64,000 bases of DNA from Eustoma russellianum (lineage: Eukaryota; Streptophyta; Magnoliopsida; Gentianales; Gentianaceae). Positions 1-10,800 of the stretch are shown piece after piece; within the stretch, counting starts at the first letter, position 1; each line of letters starts with the position of its first letter. The DNA lies in assembly GCA_036186865.1 (NCBI GenBank), contig AP025041.1:39928996-39992995 (forward strand). The letters run 5' to 3'. The translations under genes were made by a program, and so were the position numbers. The notes under the pieces are model-generated. The model did not search any database. It was given only the letters and a program-made list of their open reading frames with translations, and was not told where the DNA came from.

Positions 1-157
1 CACTTCAGTAGTTGGAGTGAAGAGTGGAGACACATGTTTTGATATTTCCAAGGGATTCAACAAAACCCTCTCCTCTTTTAATGCAATCAATCCAAACGTC
101 AACTGCAATGGTCTTTTTGTTGGTCAGTCGCTTTGTGCTAACGGTACTGTGATCTAA
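1..157 (+). CDS. LysM-domain secreted protein, copy 1, last exon only (partial)
   Basis: The first base is the third base of a Cys codon and the frame ends at TAA 155-157. The residues encode one LysM domain with the landmarks KSGDTCFDIS, INPNVNC and a C-terminal ANGTVI, matching the last exon of the two complete copies at 40641-40828 and 59621-59808. The upstream exons lie outside the window. One visible change is that the Trp of the family's GQWLC motif is Ser here (GQSLC). LysM domains are known to bind N-acetylglucosamine-containing glycans such as chitin or peptidoglycan. That role for this gene is inferred from the domain only. Confidence 0.8.
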   Translation, partial: TSVVGVKSGDTCFDISKGFNKTLSSFNAINPNVNCNGLFVGQSLCANGTVI

Positions 158-1294
158 TGTCTTCTCAAGAAAGACTATCTGCATCTGGTCATGCAACTGA
201 TTAGGCATCAATATCAAGTTTGATTTTATATACATGTGCTCGCAGTGGAGCTTTTCAATTGATGTATGAAGTTCTTTATGTATTTCACCAAGTTTGTTCT
301 CTTTTTTAATTCGCTGTAATTTTTTCTTCCTTGGTGCTACCATATTTCATAGCAAAGAAGTTGTTCTTCCTTTTTTAATTAATAACTCCAATGTTGAAGA
401 ATCCTTGATTGATTGGTACCAGTGTGATATGACATGCCTGACACATGGTCAATCTGAAAACATAACAATATATGCAAGCGCAAGAAAGCAGTACCTGACA
501 CAAGCTCATTTGTGATGCCTTCAAAAAAGAAATAAATGCAAGTGCAAAGGGATAATCGTCAAGTTCACAAGTGCCGTGAACTTACGACGAGCATAAAACC
601 ACATCATTTCAGATATAGTTATTAGGTCCATTACAATCACTCTAGATAGATGTGCATAGAGTGTAAGCTATTTTTTTTTTTTGGTTTCTTTTCTTGATAT
701 TGCTCAAACCAACTCAAATGCTCCCAAAAATAAGAAAGAAGAAGATGAGAAATAATAAATGGATACACGATATTTCGAGTGGTTCAAATCTCTTTGATCC
801 TACTCCAATAACACTTTATTTCCAAAGTGGACATTTAACAACAATTTTTTGATTGCCTTCAACAAGGAACAAAAACAACAACGAGAACTATTGCACTAAC
901 AATTGTGCAATGTAAAATACTATAACAACTACAAGTACGATTCTTAAGGTTCTTCTACTTGCTTCTTTATAACTTCAACAAAGTTATACAAAGAACATTT
1001 ACCAAATGGGTTTTGAAAATTAGTGAAATTATAATTTGGAATAAGTTTAATTCACAAGCAATATATCAAATATGTTTAGTTCCTCTTGTGTTAGACTTCT
1101 ATTCTTGTAATACTGCAATGAAAACAAACAATAAGAGCTTAAAAGGTCACCAACATAATACAAGTCACGGTATCTCAATAAATCAAAACATTATTTCTTC
1201 GGATAAAATAACCCAAAATGCAATGTTACCTTTTAGATACCCAAAGATGCACTTAATGATAACTAGATGTAATTTTTTAGACATACTTTGAAAT
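158..1294. other. LysM downstream flank, duplicated segment, no gene
   Basis: Non-coding. The stretch from about 490 to 1290 reappears at 15240-15990 and again at 60830-61500, with the same stretches such as the run around GTCAAGTTCACAAGTGCCGTG. It therefore belongs to a repeated genomic segment that includes the LysM gene. Short ORFs here do not stay open in the paralogous copies. Confidence 0.6.
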
Positions 1295-1298
1295 ATAG

Positions 1299-1299
1299 C

Positions 1300-1333
<34 letters not shown>
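1299..1333. repeat. (CAA)n microsatellite, tail of LINE A
   Basis: About eleven CAA units. The same trinucleotide ends LINE C (45879-45893) and, as TTG on the other strand, LINE B (about 44958-44976). It is best read as the retrotransposed 3' tail, not an unrelated microsatellite. Confidence 0.85.
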
Positions 1334-1334
<1 letters not shown>

Positions 1335-2010
1335 CATACCGAGTACATCCCAACGAGTGCAAAAGCTATCGCTAGGGTCTGGGGAGAGTGAGAGGCAGAC
1401 AAACAATACCTCCATCCCAAGGGATAGAGAGTTTGCTTCCAGTGAGACCATCGTCTCCATATGTACCTAAATAGATAGCACAATAATATTAATATGTACT
1501 AGTGAAGGGATTTTATTAAACATAAACTGAAACCTTCCAATATTGAAATAGTCATGATAGTGGATATGCACAAATCGTTGAAAGACAAATACCGAACCAA
1601 AAAAAAGTGCAAAGTCAACCTGCAGTGTAAATACTATCTAATCTTCTAATTATGCTCTAAGGTACCCCTACATCCTGCCTACCCCTCCTTAACCTTAATC
1701 CTCTGCCTCCATAACCTCCTATCCTGGATCATGTCCTCAGATCCAGTAAGTCATGCCTAATTTGCTCATCCCATGCAAGTGTGGGCCTGCCTTTACTCCT
1801 TTTTTCTTCTACAGTGAGGCTTTAAATTGCTCTGACAGATGCCGCTGTCTGCCTTTTCTTGACATTCCTAAGCCATCTTAGTCTTCCCTCTCTTATCTTA
1901 TCTGTTACACTAGTCATCCCTAACCTTTCTCGATATACCTTATTTCTTATCATGTCTAGCCTTGTATGTCCACACATCCACCTTAGCTATTGTACTCACG
2001 CAGAAAAAAT
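1299..2010 (-). mobile_element. LINE A: 5'-truncated non-LTR retrotransposon 3' end
   Basis: Read on the minus strand this is the 3' portion of a plant LINE. The stretch 1650-1990 matches the C-terminal coding end of LINE B (44290-44640) and LINE C (46215-46550). It is followed by a conserved 3' UTR (1335-1470) and a (TTG)n tail, seen here as (CAA)n at 1299-1333. Short tandem-repeat tails instead of poly(A) are typical of RTE-type LINEs. The reading frame is decayed and the 5' part, including reverse transcriptase, is missing. Confidence 0.7.
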
Positions 2011-2084
2011 ATCCGATCTAGTAGCTGTCAAATAAGTAAACTATCAATCATTCTTCCAGATTTTGTTACATGAATCGAATTTTT

Positions 2085-2802
2085 TTTCGTCTTTATCGAG
2101 CATAACATTTGTGTTCACTGGAGTAGTCCACTCATACCATCTTGGAACTTGTACTTCTTTAGAATATCATTGGTGTGCTTGGTTTGAGAAATATACACTC
2201 GTTCTTTTTTTTTTCACTCAAAATCCAAGGAAGTATTGGAGCTCAACCATCACGCTCATCTCAAATTCACCTTCTATACACTTAGCAAAATACTTATAGA
2301 AATAATTATTAGTAGCACCAAAGAAAATATCATCAATATAAATTTGTATACGTAAATAACATTTCTGTTTTCCTTTTATGAACAAGGAGGTATCAACTTT
2401 TCTTCTTGAAAACATTATTTTTTAATAGGAAGTTGATTAATTTCTCGTACCAAGCTCTAGGAGCTTGTTTAAGTTCAAAACAAGCCTTTTTCAGTTTGAA
2501 GATATAAGTTGGATAACCATTATATTCAAGGCCCGATGGTTGAGCTACGTATACTTCTTCTTCAAAAATTCTATTTAAGAAGACTGACTTTACATCCATT
2601 TGATATAATTTAAAATCTATAAAGCATCCATAGGCTAACAGCTCCAATAGCCTCTAATCGTGCTACGGGAGCAAAGGTTTCATCATAGTCAATTTATTCT
2701 TCTTGTCTACACCCCTGAGCCACTAATCTAGCTTTACTTCTCATTATCCCTTGGTTATCCATTTTATTTCTAAACATCCATTTAGCTCCAATAGTAGGAT
2801 GA
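2085..2802 (-). pseudogene. Copia pol fragment (reverse transcriptase), decayed
   Basis: The minus strand encodes Copia RT fragments in several frames: GAKWMFRNKMDN, KARLVAQGCRQEE, FKLYQMDVKSVFLN, KQAPRAWYEKL, YIDDIFFGATNN and FEMSVMVELQYFLGF. The order and wording match element 2 (51900-52620), so it belongs to the same Sirevirus-like lineage. In-frame stops and shifts are common. The RT catalytic box reads YIDD instead of YVDD. The fragment stops abruptly at 2802, and the upstream part of the same gene resumes at 5478, beyond an inserted LTR. Confidence 0.8.
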
Positions 2803-2807
2803 TTATT

Positions 2808-5472
2808 GTACGACCTGTAAGGCACCACTAGAAGGGGGGGTTGAATAGTGGTGCAACAATTTTGGTTTTTAAAATATTTTGACCCAAAAACCCAAATTCT
2901 GAAAAAAGTTTATGTTTTCAGATCCTGATTTGAAACGTTCAAAAGATCAGGTTACAGGTCTTCGAAAATTCTAGAAGAGATTCTACTCTCAGATGTTCTG
3001 AGTATCTCCTAAAAATTTCAAATCAAAATTCAACCTCTAACCCTTTGAAAAATTGTTTGTGATCAGATTGCGCAAATCTGCCAGAAACAGTAGTCTGATT
3101 TGAAAATTTTATTTCGATTAATCCGTAACTCCAAATGATCTGAAATTTTAATGAAAAACCTCCTAAGATATTAATTTTAATGGGAGGAAACAGTTTTGAA
3201 AAATTCATTTGGGAAGTATGCGAAATGCGTCAAGTTCTCAACCTTTGCAAATCTGAAAACCAGATTGCACTTGTCTCATAATTCTTAACGTTTGATTGAC
3301 TTATACTTATCCAAATGGGTTGAAACTTACGTCAAATGAAACTTAAGAGATGTGGCTATGTTTCTGTAAAAATTTTATATTTTTTTAATTCGTTTACTAT
3401 TTTGAAGAATGCGACGAAATGGATGCAAAATGCTGGAAACTGAAAGTACTGTGCAGTAAAGTGAAGAACACAAGGAGTTTTATACCGGTTCGGTTAAATC
3501 AACCTACTCCAGTCTTCGAGGACACCTTCCTCGGTTATCACTAAACAAAATTAACACCTTACCACAAGGGTTGTTGGAGTTATACACCAACTCCAACCTT
3601 TTACACACGATACAAACAATCACAACGATCACGAACACAACCACCGAAAGAATGAAGGTTTGATCACACCTTGATCAACCTTTTACAACAATGAGGCGTG
3701 TATGGTGGAATTAACAAAGCCTATTCAATATGTTTGAATATGAGTACAATAGGCTTGAGAGGAGAAGAAGAAGAAAGAAATGTGGAAGAAGAGAGTAGAG
3801 AGTCTTTTTGCACTTTGGAAATTATGAGACTTGTCTTGCATTTGAGTGGCTCTCTTCTCTTCCTTTATCAAGACTTGGCCACCCCCCTAGGGCATTTCTT
3901 CACATTGAGAATTCTCTTTCATGTCCTTGGAAGAATGCCTTGTATAGATGTGACATCCTCTTGCTTACTTGGTACAACTTGATTGGATGATTGTATTGGC
4001 CTTGCTTACTTGACACTCCTTGATTGGATGAGTTTTGTCATCACTTAGTGGCTGAAAAAATTTGAGAATAAAATGAAAAACATGTACCAAATTGAAGTTC
4101 AAAACATTGCGAAATATTCTACAATCAATACCCTTAATTTTGGAAGCGAATTTCATCATAATTGAAGACAAAAATCGGCCAGTACTATTCTCATATGCTG
4201 AATTTTCAGCATGTGTTTCATTTGCTAGAAAGTTTAAAATGTTACCTTGTGTAGCCTCCATTATGTCACTAACCTTGTGTGTCTTATTTTCCACCAATCA
4301 AGATGCCACATAAGCTCCATCAAGGCTGAGATAGGCGTGTGATGTGTCTTGAGCATATGCTGAATTTCACTTTTGTAAACTTTGTCAAATATTGCACAAT
4401 AATTATACACATATGGTATATTCAAATCAGTCCTAATTTGAATATTCTAGTACACTTTAATATGTATTGAATATGTAAAAAGTGTCTAGATACATGCTAC
4501 ATGTCATGCCAAAAACGTTCCATGTGTTATGCTCGTAGAAAACCGAATTTTTGACTTTTGTCGATTACGCAATTTTTCTCCGATCAAAGTCAAACTTTTT
4601 GCACATGTTATATATATTATGTCACACATAATATACATAAAATAAGTTAAATATTCAGCTCATAGGTTGTTTAACATTGGCGCCCACATGTGCTTAAAAA
4701 GTGAATTTGAAATCTCCACAATTTGGTCTTAATTGGGGATGATTTGTGTGTGTCAACATGGAATGATTTTATGGCTGAGTGTACCATGTTAGCCACAAAA
4801 TTTGTGGCTATTTTTGAAGTGTAGGGGCTAGCCATATATATGGCAAGTACGTAACACGTTAGCGAAGTTTCGGTTGTCACCCGATACGACAAGTTTTGGT
4901 TTACAACCTTGTAATGTGTTGTAATAATTTTGTCATCACCATGACTTATATCATATGATATAAGATCTGAATATACTTATAAATATGAGGTAAGTATAGT
5001 GGTGTGACGTTGACGTACGTTCGTAATATATGTAACGTGTCGGTAGTACGTCGGAATATATGTGTATTGTGCCTTTTTAAAAAATCTGAATATATATATA
5101 ATACATATATATATAACGTGTGAATAATAAGGAGAGGATACTTTCCATTTCCATGTTTGTTGCCATCATGTCTTCTCCAAATATATATCCATTTAATGAA
5201 ATACTTAGTTCATTTAACTAAGTATTTCACTAAAAGAACTAGTTTAGTTCATTAATGATGACACCTGAAAATAGTTTAAACACAACAAATGTTTGCCATT
5301 TGATGTAAGCTTTAAGCTTCATGTCTTGTTAGTACGGCAACATTATATATAAAGTATATAAGGCAAGTTTGTTGCATTAAAGTGTCAAGTAATAAATTGT
5401 GTCGTGTATTTCTTTAACACACGTTATTTAAATCATGCATTTTGTGAATCACTCAAACTCTTTTTCTCAATA
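2808..5472 (-). mobile_element. Probable solo LTR inserted in Copia pol, TSD ATTAT
   Basis: The Copia pol reading is interrupted between HKPNN and NHPTIGAKW. ATTAT is present at 2803-2807 and again at 5473-5477, a 5-bp TSD. The insertion starts TGTACGACC. Near its left end it carries CTAGAAGGG...TTGAATAGTG, the reverse complement of the end of the element 1 LTR, so it reads as a minus-orientation LTR. Its other end is CTCAATA where a canonical LTR would have CTCAACA, one G-to-A type change. No gag or pol is visible, so a single LTR of about 2.7 kb is the simplest reading. What else: a degraded composite insertion. Confidence 0.55.
5198..5228. repeat. Perfect 13-bp inverted repeat (hairpin)
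   Basis: GAAATACTTAGTT and its exact reverse complement AACTAAGTATTTC are separated by CATTT. It lies in the U3 end of the putative solo LTR. No T-run or gene context makes it a terminator. Confidence 0.7.
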
Positions 5473-5477
5473 ATTAT

Positions 5478-5695
5478 TAGGTTTATGAACTAACTTCAAT
5501 TACTTATTTCAAATTGATTTAACTCTTCTTGGATAACTATTGCCCAATCTTCATCAACTATAGCTCGTTTTATGTTTTTAGGTTCAACTTGTGAGATAAA
5601 TGCATTTTTATAAAAAATTTCCTTGTTAACATGTCTTAACTTGTTTCTCCTGATATTAATTTTTTAGGGCTATCTTTCTTACATTTAAATGAATG
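5478..5695 (-). pseudogene. Copia pol fragment upstream of RT, continuation of 2085-2802
   Basis: Minus-strand translation gives KKLISGETS, NAFISQVEPKNI and DEDWAIVIQEELNQFE, collinear with element 2 residues at 51690-51870 (KELILGETSQG, NAFISQVEPKNI, EELNQFERSD). It is the N-terminal side of the RT region whose continuation lies at 2802, separated by the solo LTR. It contains stops and is not functional. Confidence 0.75.
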
Positions 5696-6909
5696 CGACA
5701 ACTATACTGATTCGTTTCCTATCATTAGATAATAACCAATTCTTAATAAGATAAAAAGCTAAAAATTATCTTCTTTTGAATCAAAATATCTAGCGTACGC
5801 CTGCCATTAGATAGGTTACAACAAGTAAGATAAACGACCAGACATTTTTGTTGACGGTGATTATTTTGTACAACTGAGAATTGATATATTATCATTTTTA
5901 ATCTGCATTATCAAGCGAAATGATTACTCATTGATCATTCCCTGAATTGAGTTACCAAGTTTTTAACGAATGTAAAGATAACATACAATAAGTATACAAA
6001 ATTTTGTATTTCGTCCGGTTATAAAAAAAAGAGACAGATGAGAACGGTAAATATAAATTTCTTAATAGTTGAGATATATTCAATGTTACCCCTCTCTCTT
6101 ATATTGCCATCTAGCTTCAGTTGACTATTCTTCTCTTTCGCCCGATTTCCAGCAATTCCTTCCCTTTCTTGTGACGAATTAAGCCACCTAAACAAGGGGA
6201 TACGTGTTTACTGTGACAGTTTTTTTTCTTTTCAGTTTTGCAACGTGTAAGTCCTTTATTAGTCACGTGTACCGCATCCCCTCTCCCACGTCAGCAAAAC
6301 CCATTTGAAACATTTGACTCATGTCCTACCAAGGAGATCACATGTGTGATCTTTTAACAGTAGTTTTGTTGACTTCAAAACTGACGTACCAGCGCATAGG
6401 TCAGACATCTGATATGCTAATGTCAGTTTTGATGAATGTTGAGATTTTACTTTTAACCATCTTGATATAGATTAGTTGGTATTCAAGTTGGATTTTTTTC
6501 AATAGGTACATGGTTCGATTCTAAACACATGCACAGTGTAGATATTTCACTGTTGTTGGAGCAAAGATTCAGTTGTGTGGGTTCCTTGTGTAAGACCTCA
6601 CCAATCTAAAAGACTACGGAGCTCCTGATTTATATACTGAACAATGCCACTTAGGGCTCGGCCGATGAAACCCACAATACTAGAGATTTGACTTTTGCTC
6701 CGAGATTTTACTCTCTAACAACCCTCATTATTTTCTATTTTCCCCTTTTTTTCCAGTCAGATGCATATATGTATTTATAACGGGACACAATAGCTTATGC
6801 AATTTGACAGGATGAGGGACCATGAGTTCCTTGCTCATCGACAAAGTTTTCTGCAATTCTTTTAGGGGGAAAAAGACAAGAAAAAGATTATATTTTATAT
6901 CGAAGATTA
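5696..6909. other. Non-coding stretch, no gene recognised
   Basis: No sustained ORF. Parts near 5840-5960 weakly resemble the LysM upstream flank (57940-58050), suggesting an older copy of the same segment. Around 6230-6380 there are CACGTG, CCACGTCAG and TTGAC elements, and an 8-bp inverted repeat AGATCACA/TGTGATCT. These look promoter-like, but no gene follows because element 1 is inserted at 6915. GGTTCGATTC near 6513 resembles a pol III B box but I see no clear SINE around it. Confidence 0.4.
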
Positions 6910-6914
6910 TTGGC

Positions 6915-8397
6915 TGTTAGAATATGTGTTTTGATGATTTGCACATTTTGGCACTTTGAACAAGGGATTAGGCGCTTCATGTATGTTGTTTGAAGTCAGT
7001 ATACTTCGAACGCCTACATTAGGCGCTTAATGTATCTTGGTGGAGTCCAGTACACTTCGAACGCCTAGATTAGGAGCTTTATGTGAAGTGTCTGGATGTG
7101 CGTACACCTCGAACGCCTAGATTAGGCACTTCATGTGTGTGTTTGAAAATCAGGACACTTTGAACGCCTGATTAGGCGCTTCATGTGGCCTGTTGAAAAG
7201 TGCGAACACTTTGAACGCCCCTTTAGGCGCTTTATGTAGTCCACCAAGCCAAAAGTACTTTTCCCCTGGTTGGGCACGTACTCCTAAGTACTTTCTCTGA
7301 GAAAAGTCAGAGTTAGTTCGAACAAGCATGAAGAGCCACATTAAGCGCTTCATGTGACTTCGAACGACTTAAGAAGCCCACATTAGGCGCTTGATGTGAC
7401 TTCGAACGAATGTTCATTTTCACATCAAGCGCTCAATGTCACTTCGAACGCCTGTGCTTTTAGCACATTAGGCGCTTTATGTGATCAACGTTACAAAGGT
7501 CTTAAACTTCACTTTCTAACATCAGTTGACTCTTTGTACCCTCCCCTTGCAGTGTCTTTTTCACAGGTTCCTCTCTGCTAAAGATCTCAGGTTTCCTTTC
7601 TTGGCATTCATTTTGAAATCTCTCCAAGAATGTTGCTACATGCCAAAGGGAGATCTCCAATGATGAGGACTCACCAACAGATGATGCCAAAACCCATTAA
7701 TGTCAGTGCAGAGGGTTTCAAACGGTAAGAAACTTTGAAGTTGATAAAATAAGGGTTTCTTCCATTGTCTTCTCCAACTTTCTACTTGGCAAGCTCTCAA
7801 ATTCTCTCAATCTCAAGCTCTCAAAATACTTGTAATATTTGTACATTTTACTTTATTGTTGAGAGTGTTTATTGTAAGGAGAAGAAGAGTCTTCTTCTTG
7901 GTGAGATCATATTGTGAGAGATTGGGTAGATTGTTGGTCAAGGAGTAAGGGTGCTTCTTGTTTTGAGATTTCTAGACTTTGAAGGGTTAGTTGATACTGT
8001 GTGGTGCACTATTCTCCCTACAAGATTTCTTTGAGGGCAAAGAAGATCTTTGGAGGCTAAACTTCAAAGGGTTAGGCTTCTTGGTTGTGGTCTAGGCAAG
8101 GTGCCTAGTTTTTGTATTTTCTGGATTTTGTTCTTGATTGTTGTTTCCCCCAAAAGAAATAACAATCCCCATTTCAAAATCCTTCTTGTGAAACATCAAG
8201 AAGGTAGAGGAGTAGAGTCATTTGACTTGAACCTCTATACATACTTGTGTTCTTTATTTCCTTTCAAGTATTTATTCTTTCTAAAGAACACACCTAAGTA
8301 TTGGTTGCACTTCAAAACGAAAAATAGCCATAAAATATCCATACTTGGTGAACACACTATTCAACCCCCCTTCTAGTGTGTTCTAAGGGACCTAACA
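6915..8397 (+). repeat. 5' LTR of Copia element 1
   Basis: About 1.48 kb, TG...CA ends. The first 580 bases hold an array of near-palindromic motifs. The last part ends CTATTCAACCCCCCTTCTAG... shortly before CCTAACA. It matches 12727-14207 almost base for base, with a scatter of single substitutions (for example CACTTC/CGCTTC near 7117). The insertion is therefore recent compared with elements 2 and 3. Confidence 0.92.
6961..7490 (+). repeat. Array of AGGCGCTTCATGTG-type motifs in the U3 of element 1
   Basis: I count about ten occurrences of a core TTAGGCGCTTcATG, most preceded by CTTCGAACGCC, so that AACGCCT...AGGCGCTT forms an imperfect hairpin. Spacing is irregular (about 40-50 bases in the first half). 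The array recurs in the 3' LTR (12773-13300), in the related LTR at 62640-63080, and in shortened form between pol and the 3' ORF (10530-10800). Confidence 0.85.
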
Positions 8398-8399
8398 AT

Positions 8400-8411
8400 T
8401 GATATCAGAGC
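8400..8411 (+). other. Primer-binding site of element 1 (mutated)
   Basis: TGATATCAGAGC lies two bases after the LTR. The plant initiator Met-tRNA complementary site is TGGTATCAGAGC, so the third base has changed G to A. The intact form is seen in the relative at 63962-63973. Confidence 0.8.
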
Positions 8412-8458
8412 CACATCTTGCTTATTTGAGTCCAAATACAAGATTTGACCATTTTAGT

Positions 8459-8611
8459 ATGGATCCCTTTGTTTTTGATGATGTGGGTTCTCCTAGTGCT
8501 GATGCCTTTAGAAGAAGGAGGTAAGAAACCCTACTCCCTTCTATCTCAAACGTCCATGTCAAAGTTCCCATGTTTGACCCTCTAAACTATCCACTATGGA
8601 AGTCAAATCTG
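8459..8611 (+). pseudogene. gag remnant of element 1, cut by a large deletion
   Basis: An ATG at 8459 opens MDPFVFDDVGSP and meets TAA at 8522. In another frame, KVPMFDPLNYPLWKSN matches the gag start of element 2 (KAPMFNAQNYSLWKFR). Immediately afterwards the sequence corresponds to element 2 near 51570, downstream of integrase. About 3 kb covering gag, protease and integrase is therefore missing, with the junction around 8605-8612. Confidence 0.7.
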
Positions 8612-10476
8612 GAAACATCTTCATCGATTTGAGAGTTGAACCTATTGAAGGTACTCCTCCACCTTGTGTGCATGAACTTAGTGAGTCAAATATAAATATT
8701 TCTCATACTCATGTTGATACACAAAATGTAGAAAATGCATCACACATTCCGGAACATGTGGTTCATGTTGATGATGAAGGTTCATCTCTTCCGGAACATG
8801 ATCAAGAGGAAGTTGGAGGTGATGTCTCCAATCTTCATAGATCATTTAAGCACAAAAGTTCTCATCCTCAAGAGTTAGTCATAGGTGATCTAAATAGGGT
8901 TATCACCACACGAAGGCAATATAGAGAGAATGCATTTGTCTCTCTTATAGAGCCTAAAAATATTAAAGATGCACTTCTTGATGAAAATTGGATCTTGACT
9001 ATGCAAGAAGAATTAAACCAATTTGAAAGAAGTGATGTTTGGGAGTTAGTTCCCAAACCACACGATCATCCTATTATTGGTACGAAATGGGTTTTTCGTA
9101 ACAAGATGGATGATCAAGGTAATGTCACTAGAAACAAGGCTAGGTTAGTTGCTCAAGGATACCGTCAAGAAGAAGGTATTGATTTTGATGAGACATTTGC
9201 ACCCGTAGCACGGCTTGAAGCTATTAGGATGTTGTTGGCATATGCTTGTTATAGGGATTTTAAACTTTACCAAATGGATGTTAAATCCGCCTTCTTGAAT
9301 GGTGTTATTCAAGAGGAAGTGTATGTTGAACAACCTCCCGGGTTTGAATTTCATGATTCACCACATCATGTCTTCAAACTTAAAAAGGCTCTTTATGGCC
9401 TCAAACAAGCTCCAAGAGCTTGGTACGAGAGGTTAAGTACTTTTCTTCTTAATAATGGTTTTTCAAGAGGTAAAGTTGACACTACTTTGTTCATAAAAGA
9501 ACAAGGTAGGAATCATTTAATTGTTCAAGTATATGTTGATGATATTATTTTTGGTGCTACTAACAATTGTCTTTGTGAGCAATTTGCTAGTCTTATGCAA
9601 GGTGAGTTCGAGATGAGCATGATGGGCGAACTAAATTATTTCCTTGGATTACAAATCAAGCAAACCGAAGATGGCGTGTACATTTCCCAAACCAAATACA
9701 CAAGAGATTTGCTCAAAAAGTACAACTTTGGTGAAGGAAGAGAGGTAAACACTCCTATGAGCCCAAGTGCCAAGCTTGACAAGGATGAAAAGGGAAAGCA
9801 TGTCGAGGTAACCTTGTATCGTGGCATTATAGGTAGTCTACTTTATTTAACGGCTAGTAGACCCGATATTTTACATGCAATATGTTTATGTGCTAGATTT
9901 CAAAGTGATCCTAGGGAAATGCATTTTATTGCGGTAAAACGCATCCTTAGATACCTTAGAAGTACTTTGAAACTTGGTTTATTTTATCCCAAGAATGCAT
10001 GTTTTGATTTAAGAGGTTATTATGACTCCGATTGTGCAGGAAGTCTAGTTGATAGGAAGAGCACCTCCGGAACTTGTCAGTTCCTCGGAGATTGTCTCGT
10101 TTTTTGGTTCTCCAAGAAACAAAACAATGTGTCTCTTTCTACGGCGGAATCCGAATATGTGTCGGCCGCCTCATGTTGTGCACAATTATTATGGATGACA
10201 AACACGTTAAATGATTATAACATTCACTTCTCCAAGGTGCCAATTTTGTGTGATAACACGTCCGCCATTAATATTGCACAAAATCCCGTCCAACATAGTC
10301 GGACCAAGCACATTGAAGTGAGGTATCATTTCATCCGTGATTGTGTACAAAAGAACTTAGTAAGTGTGGAATTTGTTCCTACACGAGACCAATTAGCGGA
10401 CATTTTCACGAAACCCTTACCTAGTGATGTCTTTGTATCCATAAGAAGTATGTTGGGATTGCTCAATATGGGTTGA
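8596..10476 (+). CDS. Copia reverse transcriptase-RNase H, 5'-truncated pol of element 1
   Basis: An open frame of 626 codons. The first 120 residues are the linker after integrase. RT follows (about residues 150-400: GTKWVFRNKMDD, RLVAQGYRQEEG, YQMDVKSAFLNG, LYGLKQAPRAWYERL and the catalytic YVDDIIFGAT). The RNase H region comes next (DRKSTSGTCQFLG, LSTAESEYVSAAS, SRTKHIEVRYHFIRD, ADIFTKPLP). The RT core is intact and uninterrupted. The ATG at 8596 is fortuitous: it sits at the deletion junction and is out of frame with the gag stub. Without integrase and protease it cannot act alone. It could still be translated from the LTR transcript. Confidence 0.88.
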   Translation: MEVKSGNIFIDLRVEPIEGTPPPCVHELSESNINISHTHVDTQNVENASHIPEHVVHVDDEGSSLPEHDQEEVGGDVSNLHRSFKHKSSHPQELVIGDLNRVITTRRQYRENAFVSLIEPKNIKDALLDENWILTMQEELNQFERSDVWELVPKPHDHPIIGTKWVFRNKMDDQGNVTRNKARLVAQGYRQEEGIDFDETFAPVARLEAIRMLLAYACYRDFKLYQMDVKSAFLNGVIQEEVYVEQPPGFEFHDSPHHVFKLKKALYGLKQAPRAWYERLSTFLLNNGFSRGKVDTTLFIKEQGRNHLIVQVYVDDIIFGATNNCLCEQFASLMQGEFEMSMMGELNYFLGLQIKQTEDGVYISQTKYTRDLLKKYNFGEGREVNTPMSPSAKLDKDEKGKHVEVTLYRGIIGSLLYLTASRPDILHAICLCARFQSDPREMHFIAVKRILRYLRSTLKLGLFYPKNACFDLRGYYDSDCAGSLVDRKSTSGTCQFLGDCLVFWFSKKQNNVSLSTAESEYVSAASCCAQLLWMTNTLNDYNIHFSKVPILCDNTSAINIAQNPVQHSRTKHIEVRYHFIRDCVQKNLVSVEFVPTRDQLADIFTKPLPSDVFVSIRSMLGLLNMG

Positions 10477-10529
10477 TAAAACCATCTTGAGTTTTGAGCA
10501 TGAAAATTTCAAAAATTTTCAAAGTCAAT

Positions 10530-10800
10530 GCACATAAAGCGCTTCATCACACTTGCTTCAGGCGTTCGATGTCACATCAAGCACATGATGTTAAGGATGT
10601 CACTTGTTCGAAGTGACATCAGGCGCTTTATGTCCTCTTACTAAGGCGTTCGATGTTGGATTAAGCGCTCTATCTGAATTTGTTCACTCGTTCGATTTAA
10701 CATCAAGCGCTCAATCCGCATCTCCACAGCCGTTCAATGTGACTTTAGGCGCTTCATCCCACCTTGTGAAGTCGTTCAAAGTCACATTAGGCGCTTCAAC
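10530..10800 (+). promoter_or_regulatory. LTR-type motif array between pol and the 3' ORF of element 1
   Basis: About eight motifs of the AGGCGCTTCATG / AGGCGTTCGATG type, the same family as the U3 array, begin about 50 bases after the pol stop and end before the leader of the 3' ORF. From about 10840 to 11130 the DNA is strongly pyrimidine-rich, like a 5' UTR. I do not see a convincing TATA box in this copy. A promoter role is inferred from position and from the clearer arrangement in element 2. Confidence 0.5.

Noticed and set aside
6230..6380. G-box and W-box-like motifs considered as a gene promoter
   Set aside because: No gene follows before element 1, and such short motifs are expected by chance. 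Noted only within the flank entry.
6465..6690. Possible second SINE with a GGTTCGATTC B-box-like sequence
   Set aside because: Only one box is convincing, and there is no A box, tail or second copy.
8050..8376. A 108-codon ORF, repeated at 13861 and 63660
   Set aside because: It lies within the LTRs and its frame is only kept where the LTRs are identical. No domain is recognised. Treated as LTR sequence.
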